Shown piece by piece: positions 6,847-14,536 of a stretch of 30,806 nt of DNA. Within the stretch, counting starts at the first letter, position 1. Each line of letters begins with the position of its first letter. Both the position numbers and the translations under genes were made by a program. The notes beneath the pieces are model-generated. The model made no database searches. It was not told the DNA's origin and was given only the letters and a program-made list of their open reading frames with translations. The DNA comes from a virus: positions 1-30,806 of IMG/VR virus record IMGVR_UViG_3300044971_000899. One strand, 5' to 3'.

Positions 6847-7522
6847 GCAGGTTGCTGCGATCACAATATGTGTATAGATACTCATTAATTATCTTATTAG
6901 AAATCTTTAATAAATGTGTTTCATTTGGTAGATTTTTTTTTATAAACTGTTCCCAATGTAAAGAAAGATCAGGGGTTGACTCAAAAATATATGTATTCTT
7001 AACATCAAAAAATTGCAACAAATATTCTTTTTCTAAAGACCAAGCCCAGAATACATCGTGATTAATTTTACTACATATTTCTTTAATATTTTTTAACTTA
7101 AATGGCCAGTCTTCTTTTTCATAATGATCTAAAAATAAACAATCATATTTTTTTTCTGTAGTAACTTTTAAAATGTCTTGGTTAATAATATTAATTTTGT
7201 TACTTATATCGTTTGATAAAAGAAAAAGATCAATAACATCATTTGATATTTCAACCACAGTAACACTTGTAACTTCTGGCTTACTAGATAACCATATAGG
7301 TAATATACCAAACCCAAGTCCAGAAAGAAGAACATCTCCATACGCTTGATCATACTGTGAATAAAATTCTGCTATTTGGTGCTTATTATTTTCACTAAAT
7401 GACATCCATTGTTTGCCATTATTATATAAAAAATATGTTTCTTCTTTGTAAATAATGTCTGCACTACCCAAAGAAGATTCTTTAATATTAAACTTGGGCA
7501 TTTCTAATTTATTATATGACAT
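6833..7522 (-). CDS. Spermidine-synthase-like class I SAM methyltransferase fold protein
   Basis: The ATG at 7522 is preferred over in-frame codons further upstream because GGGAGGGG lies right before it and a promoter lies just upstream. The 229-aa product shows a nucleotide-binding Rossmann core: DVLLSGLGFGILP (motif I, 63-75), VTVVEISNDV with acidic Glu91 ending the second strand, and YDCLFLDHYE (126-135). This spacing is typical of spermidine synthase-like proteins. The DTGGTDE-like active-site loop of real polyamine synthases is not seen, and the reaction is unknown. It may be a methyl- or aminopropyl-transferase, or a binding protein. The C-terminal third has no feature I recognise. Confidence 0.65.
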   Translation of the reverse strand: MSYNKLEMPKFNIKESSLGSADIIYKEETYFLYNNGKQWMSFSENNKHQIAEFYSQYDQAYGDVLLSGLGFGILPIWLSSKPEVTSVTVVEISNDVIDLFLLSNDISNKINIINQDILKVTTEKKYDCLFLDHYEKEDWPFKLKNIKEICSKINHDVFWAWSLEKEYLLQFFDVKNTYIFESTPDLSLHWEQFIKKNLPNETHLLKISNKIINEYLYTYCDRSNLLEEN

Positions 7523-7547
7523 AACCCCTCCCAAACCGATATATTTA

Positions 7548-7576
7548 AGTATACCATCCCTGGAAGGGGCAGTCAA
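7548..7576 (-). promoter_or_regulatory. Promoter for the methyltransferase-like gene
   Basis: TTGACT (7571-7576) and TATACT (7548-7553) separated by exactly 17 bases in the 64-base gap after the membrane-protein gene. This is among the strongest sigma70-type matches in the window. Confidence 0.65.
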
Positions 7577-7586
7577 ACATATTTAA

Positions 7587-7886
7587 CTATGCTGTTTTTG
7601 ATCTTTTCCTGCGTGTTTCTACTACTGCATCCTGCACTGTTACTGCATTCTTATCTGTGGTAGAAAATGCTGCGTTGATCTCGTCTCTTGTAAGTCTGCC
7701 GTCATCCATAAATGCACGAGCCAACTTCTCAACAACGACTGCTACTGCACTAAGTCCAGCAACTGTCATAGCCTTTGCTACTGAGATACCTGCAATTGCT
7801 CCCGCACCGATTACTGCTAGTGCATTTGCTGCAAATACCGCAACAATACGCATAAGAATATTCCAAATGTTTGTGATACTGTTCAT
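7587..7886 (-). CDS. Small membrane protein, holin candidate
   Basis: A 99-aa protein. The N-terminal half is hydrophobic and Ala/Val/Gly-rich and can form two membrane helices: about 10-32, including IGAGAIAGI, and about 37-55, with GLSAVAVVVEK. It is followed by an acidic-basic soluble tail (MDDGRLTRDEINAAF, then RRKRSK at the C-terminus). The MDDG..T.DEI.AAF stretch could be an EF-hand-like or simple helical linker. Similar proteins are familiar in actinophages next to lysis genes. Here it directly follows another small membrane protein by 2 bases, with GAGGAG upstream. Two helices and a charged tail fit a holin or a lysis regulator, but the lysin is 7 kb away. Confidence 0.65.
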   Translation of the reverse strand: MNSITNIWNILMRIVAVFAANALAVIGAGAIAGISVAKAMTVAGLSAVAVVVEKLARAFMDDGRLTRDEINAAFSTTDKNAVTVQDAVVETRRKRSKTA

Positions 7887-7888
7887 GT

Positions 7889-8068
7889 TTACTCCTCTTT
7901 ATTTCTAATAGGACTAGTTATAATCCAAAGACCAAGGGTTGCCATAATTCCATAGCCAACAATAGTCTTTGCGCTACCGTCCAAAACAACCCAGGCAATA
8001 AACATTCCAAGAAGAGTCCATGCCTGATCTACTAGGTCTTTCATTATATTCTTTATTACTTTTACCAT
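7889..8068 (-). CDS. Short membrane protein, holin-like
   Basis: A 59-aa protein starting MVKVIKNIMKDLVDQAW and ending PIRNKEE. It has one or two hydrophobic stretches (LLGMFIAWVVLDG and IVGYGIMATLGLWIIT). The start at 8068 is chosen for the AGGAGG seven to eight bases upstream and because it overlaps the stop of the PA14 gene (ATGGTAA), implying coupled translation. An internal ATG at 8044 lacks a ribosome site. The charge pattern (basic start, charged tail) fits a small class II-type holin or an accessory membrane peptide. It forms a tight pair with the gene at 7587-7886. Confidence 0.6.
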   Translation of the reverse strand: MVKVIKNIMKDLVDQAWTLLGMFIAWVVLDGSAKTIVGYGIMATLGLWIITSPIRNKEE

Positions 8069-10167
8069 TTTCTTCCTCCTCTTGAACCTGGTGAATTGCT
8101 GCCTGAGCCTCCACCAGAACTTCCTCCACCACTAGAGCCTCCTGCTGCTCCTCCTGCTGCAACCGCTGCTGCGTTAATTGCTGCACCTGTTGCTACAACT
8201 GTTGCAACAACCATATCTGTTGCCTCTTCTCTTTCGCTTTCTGTCATGTCGGCACCAATACTTCCAATGGCTGCTAAGGCTGCCCCTGGATCATTGAATA
8301 CTGCTTCTATTAATGCTCCTGGATCTTGAACTAACTCTATATTTGCTGCTACTTCTGCTGTAATTACCAATACCTCGCCAGACTCAGATGTTCTAACTTC
8401 AATTGGTGTTTCTGGTGGAAGGTCTGCATATGAAACTCCAGATGCCTGTACTTGTGCTGCTGATATTGATTCGCCAGGCTTAAGGTCTTCTATTAGTGCT
8501 GCCACCACAACATCTTTTTGCTCTTCAGTTAATTCTTTTCCAGACTCTACGGCTTTTTCTATCTCTTCAACAACCTTTTCTTCTTCTTCTTTAATTGCTG
8601 CTAACTCTTCTGCAATTTCTGCTTCTTCCTCTGCTATGGCTGCTTCTTCTTCTGCTAGAGCATTTGCTATTTCTTGTTCCATAGCCTCTTTCTCAGCAGC
8701 AAGTCTTTCTTCTTCTGCTTTAGCATTTGCCTCTTCTTGTGCTTCTGCTTCTTCTTGTGCAATACGGTCTGCTTCTGCTTGGGCTTCTGCTTCCATCTCT
8801 GCCTCTAATGCTGCAAGATCTGCTGCTATGCGATCAGCCTCAGCATTTGCATCTATCTCTGCTTGTATTCTTGCTGCCTCTTCTGCCATTGCTGCCTCTT
8901 CTTCTGCAACCTTGGCAGCAAGTTCTGCTGCAATTCTATTTGCTTCTGCATTTGCTGCAGCAATTTCTGCAAGCCTATTTGCTTCTGCCTGTGCTGCTGC
9001 AGCCTGTTGTGCAATTAATGCTGCTGTTTCAGCCTGTATTCTTGCTGCTTCTGCTTGTTGTGCTGCTGCTTGGGCTGCAACTTGTGCTGCAATTTCTGCT
9101 TCAGTTGGTCCAGTAGGTGCTACTGTAACTGGTCCTGTTGGAACCGCTGGTGTTGTTACAGTTGTTGTTTCGCTAGGTATTGTAACAGTTGCTGTTTCAG
9201 GTGTTGGTGTTGTAACAGTTACTGTTTCAGGTGTTGGTGTTGTTACGGTTGTTGTTTCAGAGGGGCTGGGAGTCGGAGTAGGGGAAGGCTCTGGAACAGG
9301 TGCTACATATGTAGAACCAGTAACAACATTTGAATTTGTAGAGTAAAGGGCAAATGTATCGTTATCTGATCTAATATGAAATGACCAGACTGTTCCTGCT
9401 GGCATAAGTCCATTTAGCAAAGAATGATCAATTGTAATTGTTGTATTTAATGAATTTGGTCCGCCAACATTTCCAGTAGCAATTCCCCAGCCATTGCACC
9501 CAGTACAATTAAAACTAATTGCATATCTTTCTGGTTGAGTGTTTCCAGTGTCTGGTGCTTCCCAGACCAATACTGTTGATGTCTCATTGCTAGATATAGT
9601 TAAATTTCTTGGAGGTCCTATTGTTTTAACTACTGGTGCTGCTTGTGAAGTAAAGGCTTCTGCTGGGATGATCTGCATTGATCCAGATTGATTCCAGTAA
9701 AGTTTTACATTTGCTCCCCCGCCATTTTCATAATACATTAATTCTATTGTTTTAGGTACTCCCGCTGTAAAAGATATTGGATCAGTTGTAGTTCCTCCGC
9801 CACCTTTGTCAACCCAGTCATTTGCTACTAAAACTCCATCAATGTATAGTTTTGTGCCGTCATCTGCTGTTGCTAAAAATGATATATCTTGAGTAGAATC
9901 GCTTCTAATCGATCCCGTAAAACGAACAATAACATCCTCTGATGGTCCACCTAAAACGCTGCCAAGACCCCACTGAAAGTTAATATTGGATACATTAGTA
10001 GTGACGACTGGAGAGGCTCCTTGGGGTATATAAGGGGCATCATTCTGTCCCAGCACATTATAAACCTGAGCAGTTAAACCTTCTGCTGCGTGGGCTTTAT
10101 CAATTATTAAAAGCAGGGGAAATAGAGCAAGGGATAAGACCAGTGCTACTCTCAATAACTTTTTAAT
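8062..10167 (-). CDS. Secreted PA14 / Fn3-like / coiled-coil surface protein
   Basis: About 701 aa. A start at ATT (10167) gives MKKLLRVALVLSLALFP, a classic signal peptide ending in AHA, with AAGGAG six bases upstream. The nearest conventional start (TTG, 10155) is 18 bases from that site. Domains in order: a PA14-like carbohydrate-binding beta-barrel (about 28-175, ISFLATADDGTKLYIDG and VKLYWNQSG); an Fn3-like domain (about 183-285); a Pro/Thr/Glu linker with 30-bp DNA repeats; a long Ala/Glu coiled coil (about 350-545); a mixed domain (GKELTEEQKDVVVAALIED onward); and a Gly/Ser tail ending SRGGRKW. It could be a host-surface or glycan-binding protein made during infection, or a virion fibre, though a signal peptide is unusual for virion parts. 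The domains are seen; the role is inferred. Confidence 0.78.
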   Translation of the reverse strand: MKKLLRVALVLSLALFPLLLIIDKAHAAEGLTAQVYNVLGQNDAPYIPQGASPVVTTNVSNINFQWGLGSVLGGPSEDVIVRFTGSIRSDSTQDISFLATADDGTKLYIDGVLVANDWVDKGGGGTTTDPISFTAGVPKTIELMYYENGGGANVKLYWNQSGSMQIIPAEAFTSQAAPVVKTIGPPRNLTISSNETSTVLVWEAPDTGNTQPERYAISFNCTGCNGWGIATGNVGGPNSLNTTITIDHSLLNGLMPAGTVWSFHIRSDNDTFALYSTNSNVVTGSTYVAPVPEPSPTPTPSPSETTTVTTPTPETVTVTTPTPETATVTIPSETTTVTTPAVPTGPVTVAPTGPTEAEIAAQVAAQAAAQQAEAARIQAETAALIAQQAAAAQAEANRLAEIAAANAEANRIAAELAAKVAEEEAAMAEEAARIQAEIDANAEADRIAADLAALEAEMEAEAQAEADRIAQEEAEAQEEANAKAEEERLAAEKEAMEQEIANALAEEEAAIAEEEAEIAEELAAIKEEEEKVVEEIEKAVESGKELTEEQKDVVVAALIEDLKPGESISAAQVQASGVSYADLPPETPIEVRTSESGEVLVITAEVAANIELVQDPGALIEAVFNDPGAALAAIGSIGADMTESEREEATDMVVATVVATGAAINAAAVAAGGAAGGSSGGGSSGGGSGSNSPGSRGGRKW
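9181..9260 (-). repeat. 30-bp tandem repeats coding a T/P/E/V linker
   Basis: Two units (9181-9210 and 9211-9240) differ by one base, and a third, more diverged unit follows. They encode the decapeptide TPTPETVTVT-type linker between the Fn3-like and coiled-coil parts. Such repeats expand and contract easily, so linker length may vary between related phages. Confidence 0.75.
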
Positions 10168-10211
10168 ATTTAACTCCTTGTAGTCGTAGTGGTGATATGA
10201 CTATTAAGGCT

Positions 10212-10220
10212 ATTATATCA
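10212..10220 (-). promoter_or_regulatory. Extended -10 promoter for the PA14 gene
   Basis: A perfect TGATATAAT (TGn-TATAAT) lies about 45 bases upstream of the proposed start, just after the terminator of the preceding gene. No good -35 is visible; the T-run of the terminator occupies that region. Extended -10 elements can work without a -35. Confidence 0.45.
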
Positions 10221-10231
10221 TTTTATGCAAC

Positions 10232-10259
10232 AAAAAAGGGAGCCTATTGCTAGACTCCC
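10232..10259 (-). terminator. Intrinsic terminator after the S-layer-like gene
   Basis: On the minus strand GGGAG-T-CTA / GCAA loop / TAG-G-CTCCC forms a 9-bp stem with one G-T wobble and a GNRA-type tetraloop (10238-10259). A run of six T follows (10232-10237). It lies 22 bases past the stop of the gene at 10282-11985. This is the clearest terminator in the window and isolates the surface-protein gene from the next one. Confidence 0.85.
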
Positions 10260-10281
10260 CTAATTGTTGGACTATTAAGAG

Positions 10282-11985
10282 TTACTTCTTAAGAATCTTG
10301 TTCACAAGAGCAGTCAACGCTGTCAACTGCTTCTTTAGATTTGCAAGTGCTGTGTTAACAGACTTTGTAAGTGCTGCAACTGCTGCAGAAGCATTTTCTG
10401 CTGCAAGTGTTGCTGCATCTGCTGCCTTTACTGCCTCAAGAGCAGCATCTGTTGCTGCGTTAGCAGCCTTTGCTGCATCCTCAGAAGCCTTTGTAGCAGC
10501 CTTAGCAGCAGTGTTTGAAACAACTGCTGATGCTGTAACTACAACCTGACCTGCTACTGGAAGAGATGATCCACCAGTTGCTGAGATTGTTACTGTATTT
10601 TCTGTCAATGGCATAAATACCTTGTATGACTTTACAGTTTCTGTATCAGTTGTGATTGATGTTGCTGTAAGAACATCTGAACCTGAACCAAATGCATAAG
10701 TAGAAACAATTCCACCTGTTGCAAATGCGTTAGCGTGTGTCTTTCCAGATACTGGTAGACCTGCTGCATCAAGAATCTGAACCTTAATGGTTGCTGCTTC
10801 TCCTGGGACATATTCAGTCTTGTCAAATGACAACTTAACTGTTGCTGCTGCTGCCTCTACACGAGTAGAAACTGGAGCAGATACAATTGTTCCTGCTGCA
10901 TTTCTAACTGTAACTGCAACTCCGCCAGCCTTGACACCTGTAAGTGTAAATACTGCTTCACCGTTTACGATTGTTGCTGCTGTACCTGAATCAGATACTG
11001 TTAGAACATCGGATGAGTTAGCATAAAGTGTTCCTGCTCCAACTGTTACGCCAGATGCATCCTTAGCAACTGCCTTTACAGTGGTTGTGTTTGCACCAAC
11101 TGCGATAACAGACTTAACTGGAGTAGCAACGATTGTTGCGATATCACCATAGAATGTTACCTGCTCTGTTGCAAGAACTGTACCTGTAAGTGTTGTAAGA
11201 GTAATTGTTCCAACTCCTGCTGTACCGTCAGCAAATACACCAATGTGATTTCCTGTAGGGATTACCAATGCACGACCAAGAGCAGAGATAGTTGTAGCGT
11301 TTGTGCCATAACCAATCAAGCCTGTTCCTGAAACTGTTGCAAGAATTGATTCAGTTGCTGATCCGCCTGCTGCATTCTTAGGTGTAACAACAATTACTGC
11401 TGCTGCATCTGTAGAGGTAGCCTTTGGAGCAAACACAGAATCATCTGCTGTTGCTGTAGTAACTTCACCACGGTTAAGAATTGAAGTTGTTGTTGCTGCA
11501 GAAGGTGTGATATCTGCTGCCTTAACTGTTACTGTCCATGCAACTGATGGACCTGTTGATGGGCGAGTTGTTAGAATACGTGCTTCATATGTACCAGCAA
11601 CTGATGGAGCAACCAATGAAACTGTGAACTTTGCAGTTACATATCCTGGTGTACCAACTGTTGAATTAACATCTGCTGAAAGTGAACCTGCTGCAATTGC
11701 AACTGTAGAGGTTGTTGTTTCAAGCAATGATAGTGTTGCTGACTTGTTTGAGCCTGAAGGCTGTGTGAAAATAGCAGATAGCACAGTTGCTGTGTCTGCT
11801 GCTGTTTCCGAAATAAATGACAATGTAACTACTGCTGTAGCAGTCTCACCAGCGGTGATTGTATCTGTAGCAGAGTCAATCGTTAGCGTTGGTGCGATTA
11901 CAGCAGCACTTGTCGGAAGTGCTGAAATAACGCCAAAGGTCATCGCTGCAGCAAGACCTAGGGCAATTTTCTTAAATGAATTCAT
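10282..11985 (-). CDS. S-layer-like secreted protein with Ala-rich coiled-coil tail
   Basis: A 567-aa protein with a strong AAGGAG before its ATG. Residues 1-27 are a signal peptide (MNSFKKIALGLAAAMTFG..., cut after PTSA). The mature part is almost all short, Thr/Ala/Val/Ser-rich beta-strand segments (about 28-490) recalling repeated Ig-like or invasin-like domains, for example LTIDSATDTITAGETATAVV and LSFDKTEYVPGEAATIKVQI. It has very few Cys, Trp or His residues. The last 75 residues form an Ala-rich coiled coil ending in LTALVNKILKK. This architecture is what I recall for abundant surface/S-layer-type proteins of freshwater Actinobacteria. It lies 14 bases after the terminase, with no clear promoter of its own, and ends in a strong terminator. 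A role in host-surface replacement, superinfection exclusion or capsid decoration is inferred. Confidence 0.72.
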   Translation of the reverse strand: MNSFKKIALGLAAAMTFGVISALPTSAAVIAPTLTIDSATDTITAGETATAVVTLSFISETAADTATVLSAIFTQPSGSNKSATLSLLETTTSTVAIAAGSLSADVNSTVGTPGYVTAKFTVSLVAPSVAGTYEARILTTRPSTGPSVAWTVTVKAADITPSAATTTSILNRGEVTTATADDSVFAPKATSTDAAAVIVVTPKNAAGGSATESILATVSGTGLIGYGTNATTISALGRALVIPTGNHIGVFADGTAGVGTITLTTLTGTVLATEQVTFYGDIATIVATPVKSVIAVGANTTTVKAVAKDASGVTVGAGTLYANSSDVLTVSDSGTAATIVNGEAVFTLTGVKAGGVAVTVRNAAGTIVSAPVSTRVEAAAATVKLSFDKTEYVPGEAATIKVQILDAAGLPVSGKTHANAFATGGIVSTYAFGSGSDVLTATSITTDTETVKSYKVFMPLTENTVTISATGGSSLPVAGQVVVTASAVVSNTAAKAATKASEDAAKAANAATDAALEAVKAADAATLAAENASAAVAALTKSVNTALANLKKQLTALTALVNKILKK

Positions 11986-11999
11986 CTTTCTCCTTGTTT

Positions 12000-13778
12000 T
12001 TATAATAAATTGAATTTGTCCAGGAAATCACGCACATCATCCGTCATTTGCCTAGGTTCTAATTCTATCATACTTCTCTTTTTCTGTGCAAGTTGAGCAG
12101 CAGAAGCAGACCAAGTATGTACTTCAATAACTGTATTAGTAGTCTTTGGGGTATGTGATATAGCCCCAAATACTGCACCAGATACAGCATCTGCTAAGTC
12201 TTTAGATTTTTTACGGGGGTGATCAACACGATTGCCCTTCATAATCTTTAACTCAGACATTTCTTCTAGCAGTAATGGAATCATAGGAATTGCTACACGC
12301 TCTTCATATACCATCATTGCTAAATCTTCATAGTGTTTTTTTGCAACAGAAACAGTTTCAGTTCTAATTCCAACTGCCTGTAACTCATTCTGAATGTCAA
12401 AAGATTGCCATCGGTCAAAAGAAACCATGCCAATATTAAATCCCTGTCTACGCAAATTCATAATCCACTGTTTAACTTCCGAAAGGTTAACTGGACCTTC
12501 AGACTTTGGTTCCCACCAAGCAACAGCATCAACAATGACCATTGGTGCTACCTGTTCATAGTCTTTGATTACCTGAATGTTCACCCACTTATCTACGTGA
12601 GCAATAGCAACAGCACACTTGTCGTGCTTCTGTGCAAGGTCTGCATGGATATAGTATGTCTTGTCTGGGTCTGGTTTAAATGACTCATCAAACCTTCTAA
12701 ATTGATCTAGAGGGTTTCTAATTGTCATTACCTTTTCTAGTTTTGTTTTATCTTTAAAGAAGGCATCTGATGCATAGGTTGGCATACATGCAAAACGCAT
12801 CATCGCATCACCAAGGTCTGTATAAAATGCTATCTTAAAATCATCAATATGACGAGTTGGGTTTACTTCCCATGTAGGTCTTTTAAATGCTAGGACTCTT
12901 GGTATCTTGTATGAGATGATTGTGTCTTCATCCCACGAAATTTCAAACCTATTGCCTGGATCTTCATGTGGCAAGTCTTCATTGATAATGAATGTATGCT
13001 TGCGCTCTATAGTTTCTTTTTCTGCAATTACAGACTCATATTTTTGAGATATAAAGTCGCCTTGATATCTTGGGAATGATAGCAATGCCACCTTACCAAG
13101 ATCAGGGAAACGAGAATCTACAGTACCACGGAATGCTTTGTAAATGTTTTCTGCAGTCTTTCCTTGTTCATTACCAGTACCAACTTCTGAAGCAAAACCA
13201 GAGATTTCATCAAGTACCGCCATGAATAGGTTCAAACCCTCATGTGATTCACGCTCTGAGTGACCAGAGTAAACTGTTACAGACTTATCAAAATCAATTG
13301 AATCTGCCTTTGGGTTGTACTTTCCTGCAAACCATGGTGATCTTTCAATCTTAGACTTAAAACCTTTAAAGAAAACATTCTTAGCCTGCTGAGCATTAAT
13401 AGCAACGTTAATAATGTCAATAGCATCTCCTGCTGGCTTACCATAATAAACAGCGGGATCCTTTAGGCATAGCAACTTATATACTACATATGCACATGCT
13501 ACGGTAGATACAAAGTCCTTACCGCTACCTTTGCCAAGTTGCAAAATAATTTCATTCTTTGTAAATTTTCTATAGTATGCTTCTCCAGCAACATCCCCCA
13601 GCAAAGTCTGAAGATCTTCTTTCTTGTATATCTGACTCATTGCTTCTACAATTTGATATTGAATATCGGATAGTGGTGGCTGTCCAAGATAGTCTGGAGA
13701 CTCTACAAATGTCTTTGCATCTACAGGAGTTTCTACAAAATGATTTTCCTTAAGTACTTCAAGGAACTCATTGAACAT
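12000..13778 (-). CDS. terL: Terminase large subunit
   Basis: A 592-aa packaging motor: an ATPase that pumps DNA and a nuclease that cuts concatemers. The ATPase part has a Walker A-like GKGSGKD (82-88) and Walker B LFMAVLDEIS (184-193, Asp190/Glu191). The RNase H-fold nuclease shows YYIHADLAQKHDKCAVAI with Asp381, VSFDRWQS with Asp456, and a final acidic cluster in KDLADAVSGA (about 528-531). The ATG at 13778 overlaps the small-subunit stop by 11 bases. A TTG three codons upstream is possible, but neither has a strong ribosome site, so coupling is likely. The length is normal for the family. Confidence 0.93.
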   Translation of the reverse strand: MFNEFLEVLKENHFVETPVDAKTFVESPDYLGQPPLSDIQYQIVEAMSQIYKKEDLQTLLGDVAGEAYYRKFTKNEIILQLGKGSGKDFVSTVACAYVVYKLLCLKDPAVYYGKPAGDAIDIINVAINAQQAKNVFFKGFKSKIERSPWFAGKYNPKADSIDFDKSVTVYSGHSERESHEGLNLFMAVLDEISGFASEVGTGNEQGKTAENIYKAFRGTVDSRFPDLGKVALLSFPRYQGDFISQKYESVIAEKETIERKHTFIINEDLPHEDPGNRFEISWDEDTIISYKIPRVLAFKRPTWEVNPTRHIDDFKIAFYTDLGDAMMRFACMPTYASDAFFKDKTKLEKVMTIRNPLDQFRRFDESFKPDPDKTYYIHADLAQKHDKCAVAIAHVDKWVNIQVIKDYEQVAPMVIVDAVAWWEPKSEGPVNLSEVKQWIMNLRRQGFNIGMVSFDRWQSFDIQNELQAVGIRTETVSVAKKHYEDLAMMVYEERVAIPMIPLLLEEMSELKIMKGNRVDHPRKKSKDLADAVSGAVFGAISHTPKTTNTVIEVHTWSASAAQLAQKKRSMIELEPRQMTDDVRDFLDKFNLL

Positions 13779-14304
13779 CGTGGACAACTGTAATCACTTC
13801 TCCTTCTCGTGCAATTGCAGACAAGCGTTGCATAATTATGTCACGAACTTCTGGATGCTCCGAAGCAATATCTCTTAATATGCCAACAAGAACTTCTTGA
13901 CGGCGCTCAATCTCAACTACTTCTTCTGCAAGTTCTTTGTTCTCTAAAAGTCCAGCCTTTTGAAGCATGTCAATTCTTTTAGACTCAATATCCATAACAA
14001 GTTTAATTGCAGCAGTCTTTGCGCTAAGATTATTAGTCATAGTCGCTTCATCAATAACTTCATAAGATTTTGAAATAAGTTTTGTGTAGTGTGTGTCTGC
14101 TCCAACCAACGCTTCTTTTGCTCTAGCACGAATTGCAGCATTGTCAGAAGCCATGGCTTTCCACTCATTAATAAGTGTAACAACACGAGTGCGTGGAATG
14201 TCTAATTCTTTTGAAATTACGGTTGGATCATTTCCCTTTAAGTACTCGCTTACAACAGTATTTACCTGATCAAGGTGTTTAACTATGTCTTCTTCAGTTG
14301 ACAT
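13768..14304 (-). CDS. Terminase small subunit-like DNA-binding protein
   Basis: A 178-aa protein directly before TerL. The N-terminal 50 residues contain a helix-turn-helix (PTVISKELDIPRTRVVTLI) as in small terminases that recognise the packaging site. The middle and C-terminal parts are long charged helices (AIKLVMDIESKRIDMLQKAG, then ELAEEVVEIERRQEVL) suited to ring oligomerisation. GAAGG precedes the ATG, which overlaps the end of the DUF3310 gene. The position and helix-turn-helix support the call; a generic regulator is the less likely alternative. Confidence 0.78.
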   Translation of the reverse strand: MSTEEDIVKHLDQVNTVVSEYLKGNDPTVISKELDIPRTRVVTLINEWKAMASDNAAIRARAKEALVGADTHYTKLISKSYEVIDEATMTNNLSAKTAAIKLVMDIESKRIDMLQKAGLLENKELAEEVVEIERRQEVLVGILRDIASEHPEVRDIIMQRLSAIAREGEVITVVHDVQ

Positions 14305-14536
14305 ACTTGCCTTCTAGCCTATTGATTTCATCTTTAATGTAGAAGATTGCTTTCTCTAAATCTTGAATGGTTTTTTCCTCGTCTTTAATTCCTGCTCTCC
14401 AAAGATATTTAAATGCGTTTCCAATATTAAAATTTCTATGGCGTGTAATCTGAATGCACTCTACGCCAGAAGGATCTGTTGTGTAGTGTATTGGGTGATT
14501 GACTTGATCTACTGTTATGTTAAGATTTTCACTCAT
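14294..14536 (-). CDS. DUF3310 protein
   Basis: An 80-aa protein, essentially a single DUF3310 domain: VNHPIHY near the start, GVECIQI, FKYLWRAG, then DLEKAIFYIKDEI. It is common in tailed phages, sometimes called nucleotide kinase-like, but no P-loop is present and the function is not settled. The ATG at 14536 is preferred over an upstream TTG because GGAAG lies just before it. It overlaps the preceding membrane peptide by 8 bases and the terminase small subunit by 11. Confidence 0.85.
   Translation of the reverse strand: MSENLNITVDQVNHPIHYTTDPSGVECIQITRHRNFNIGNAFKYLWRAGIKDEEKTIQDLEKAIFYIKDEINRLEGKYVN

Noticed and set aside
9181-9260. Short direct repeats as a CRISPR array
   Set aside because: Repeats are contiguous without unique spacers and encode an in-frame TP-rich linker.
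8636-9346. Long plus-strand open frame rich in Ala/Ser over the coiled-coil region
   Set aside because: It is the antisense shadow of the repetitive Ala/Glu codons of the PA14 protein; it has no ribosome site and the composition is an artefact.
11986-11999. Promoter directly before the S-layer-like gene
   Set aside because: Only 14 bases separate it from the terminase and no -35/-10 pair with proper spacing was found; co-transcription is simpler.
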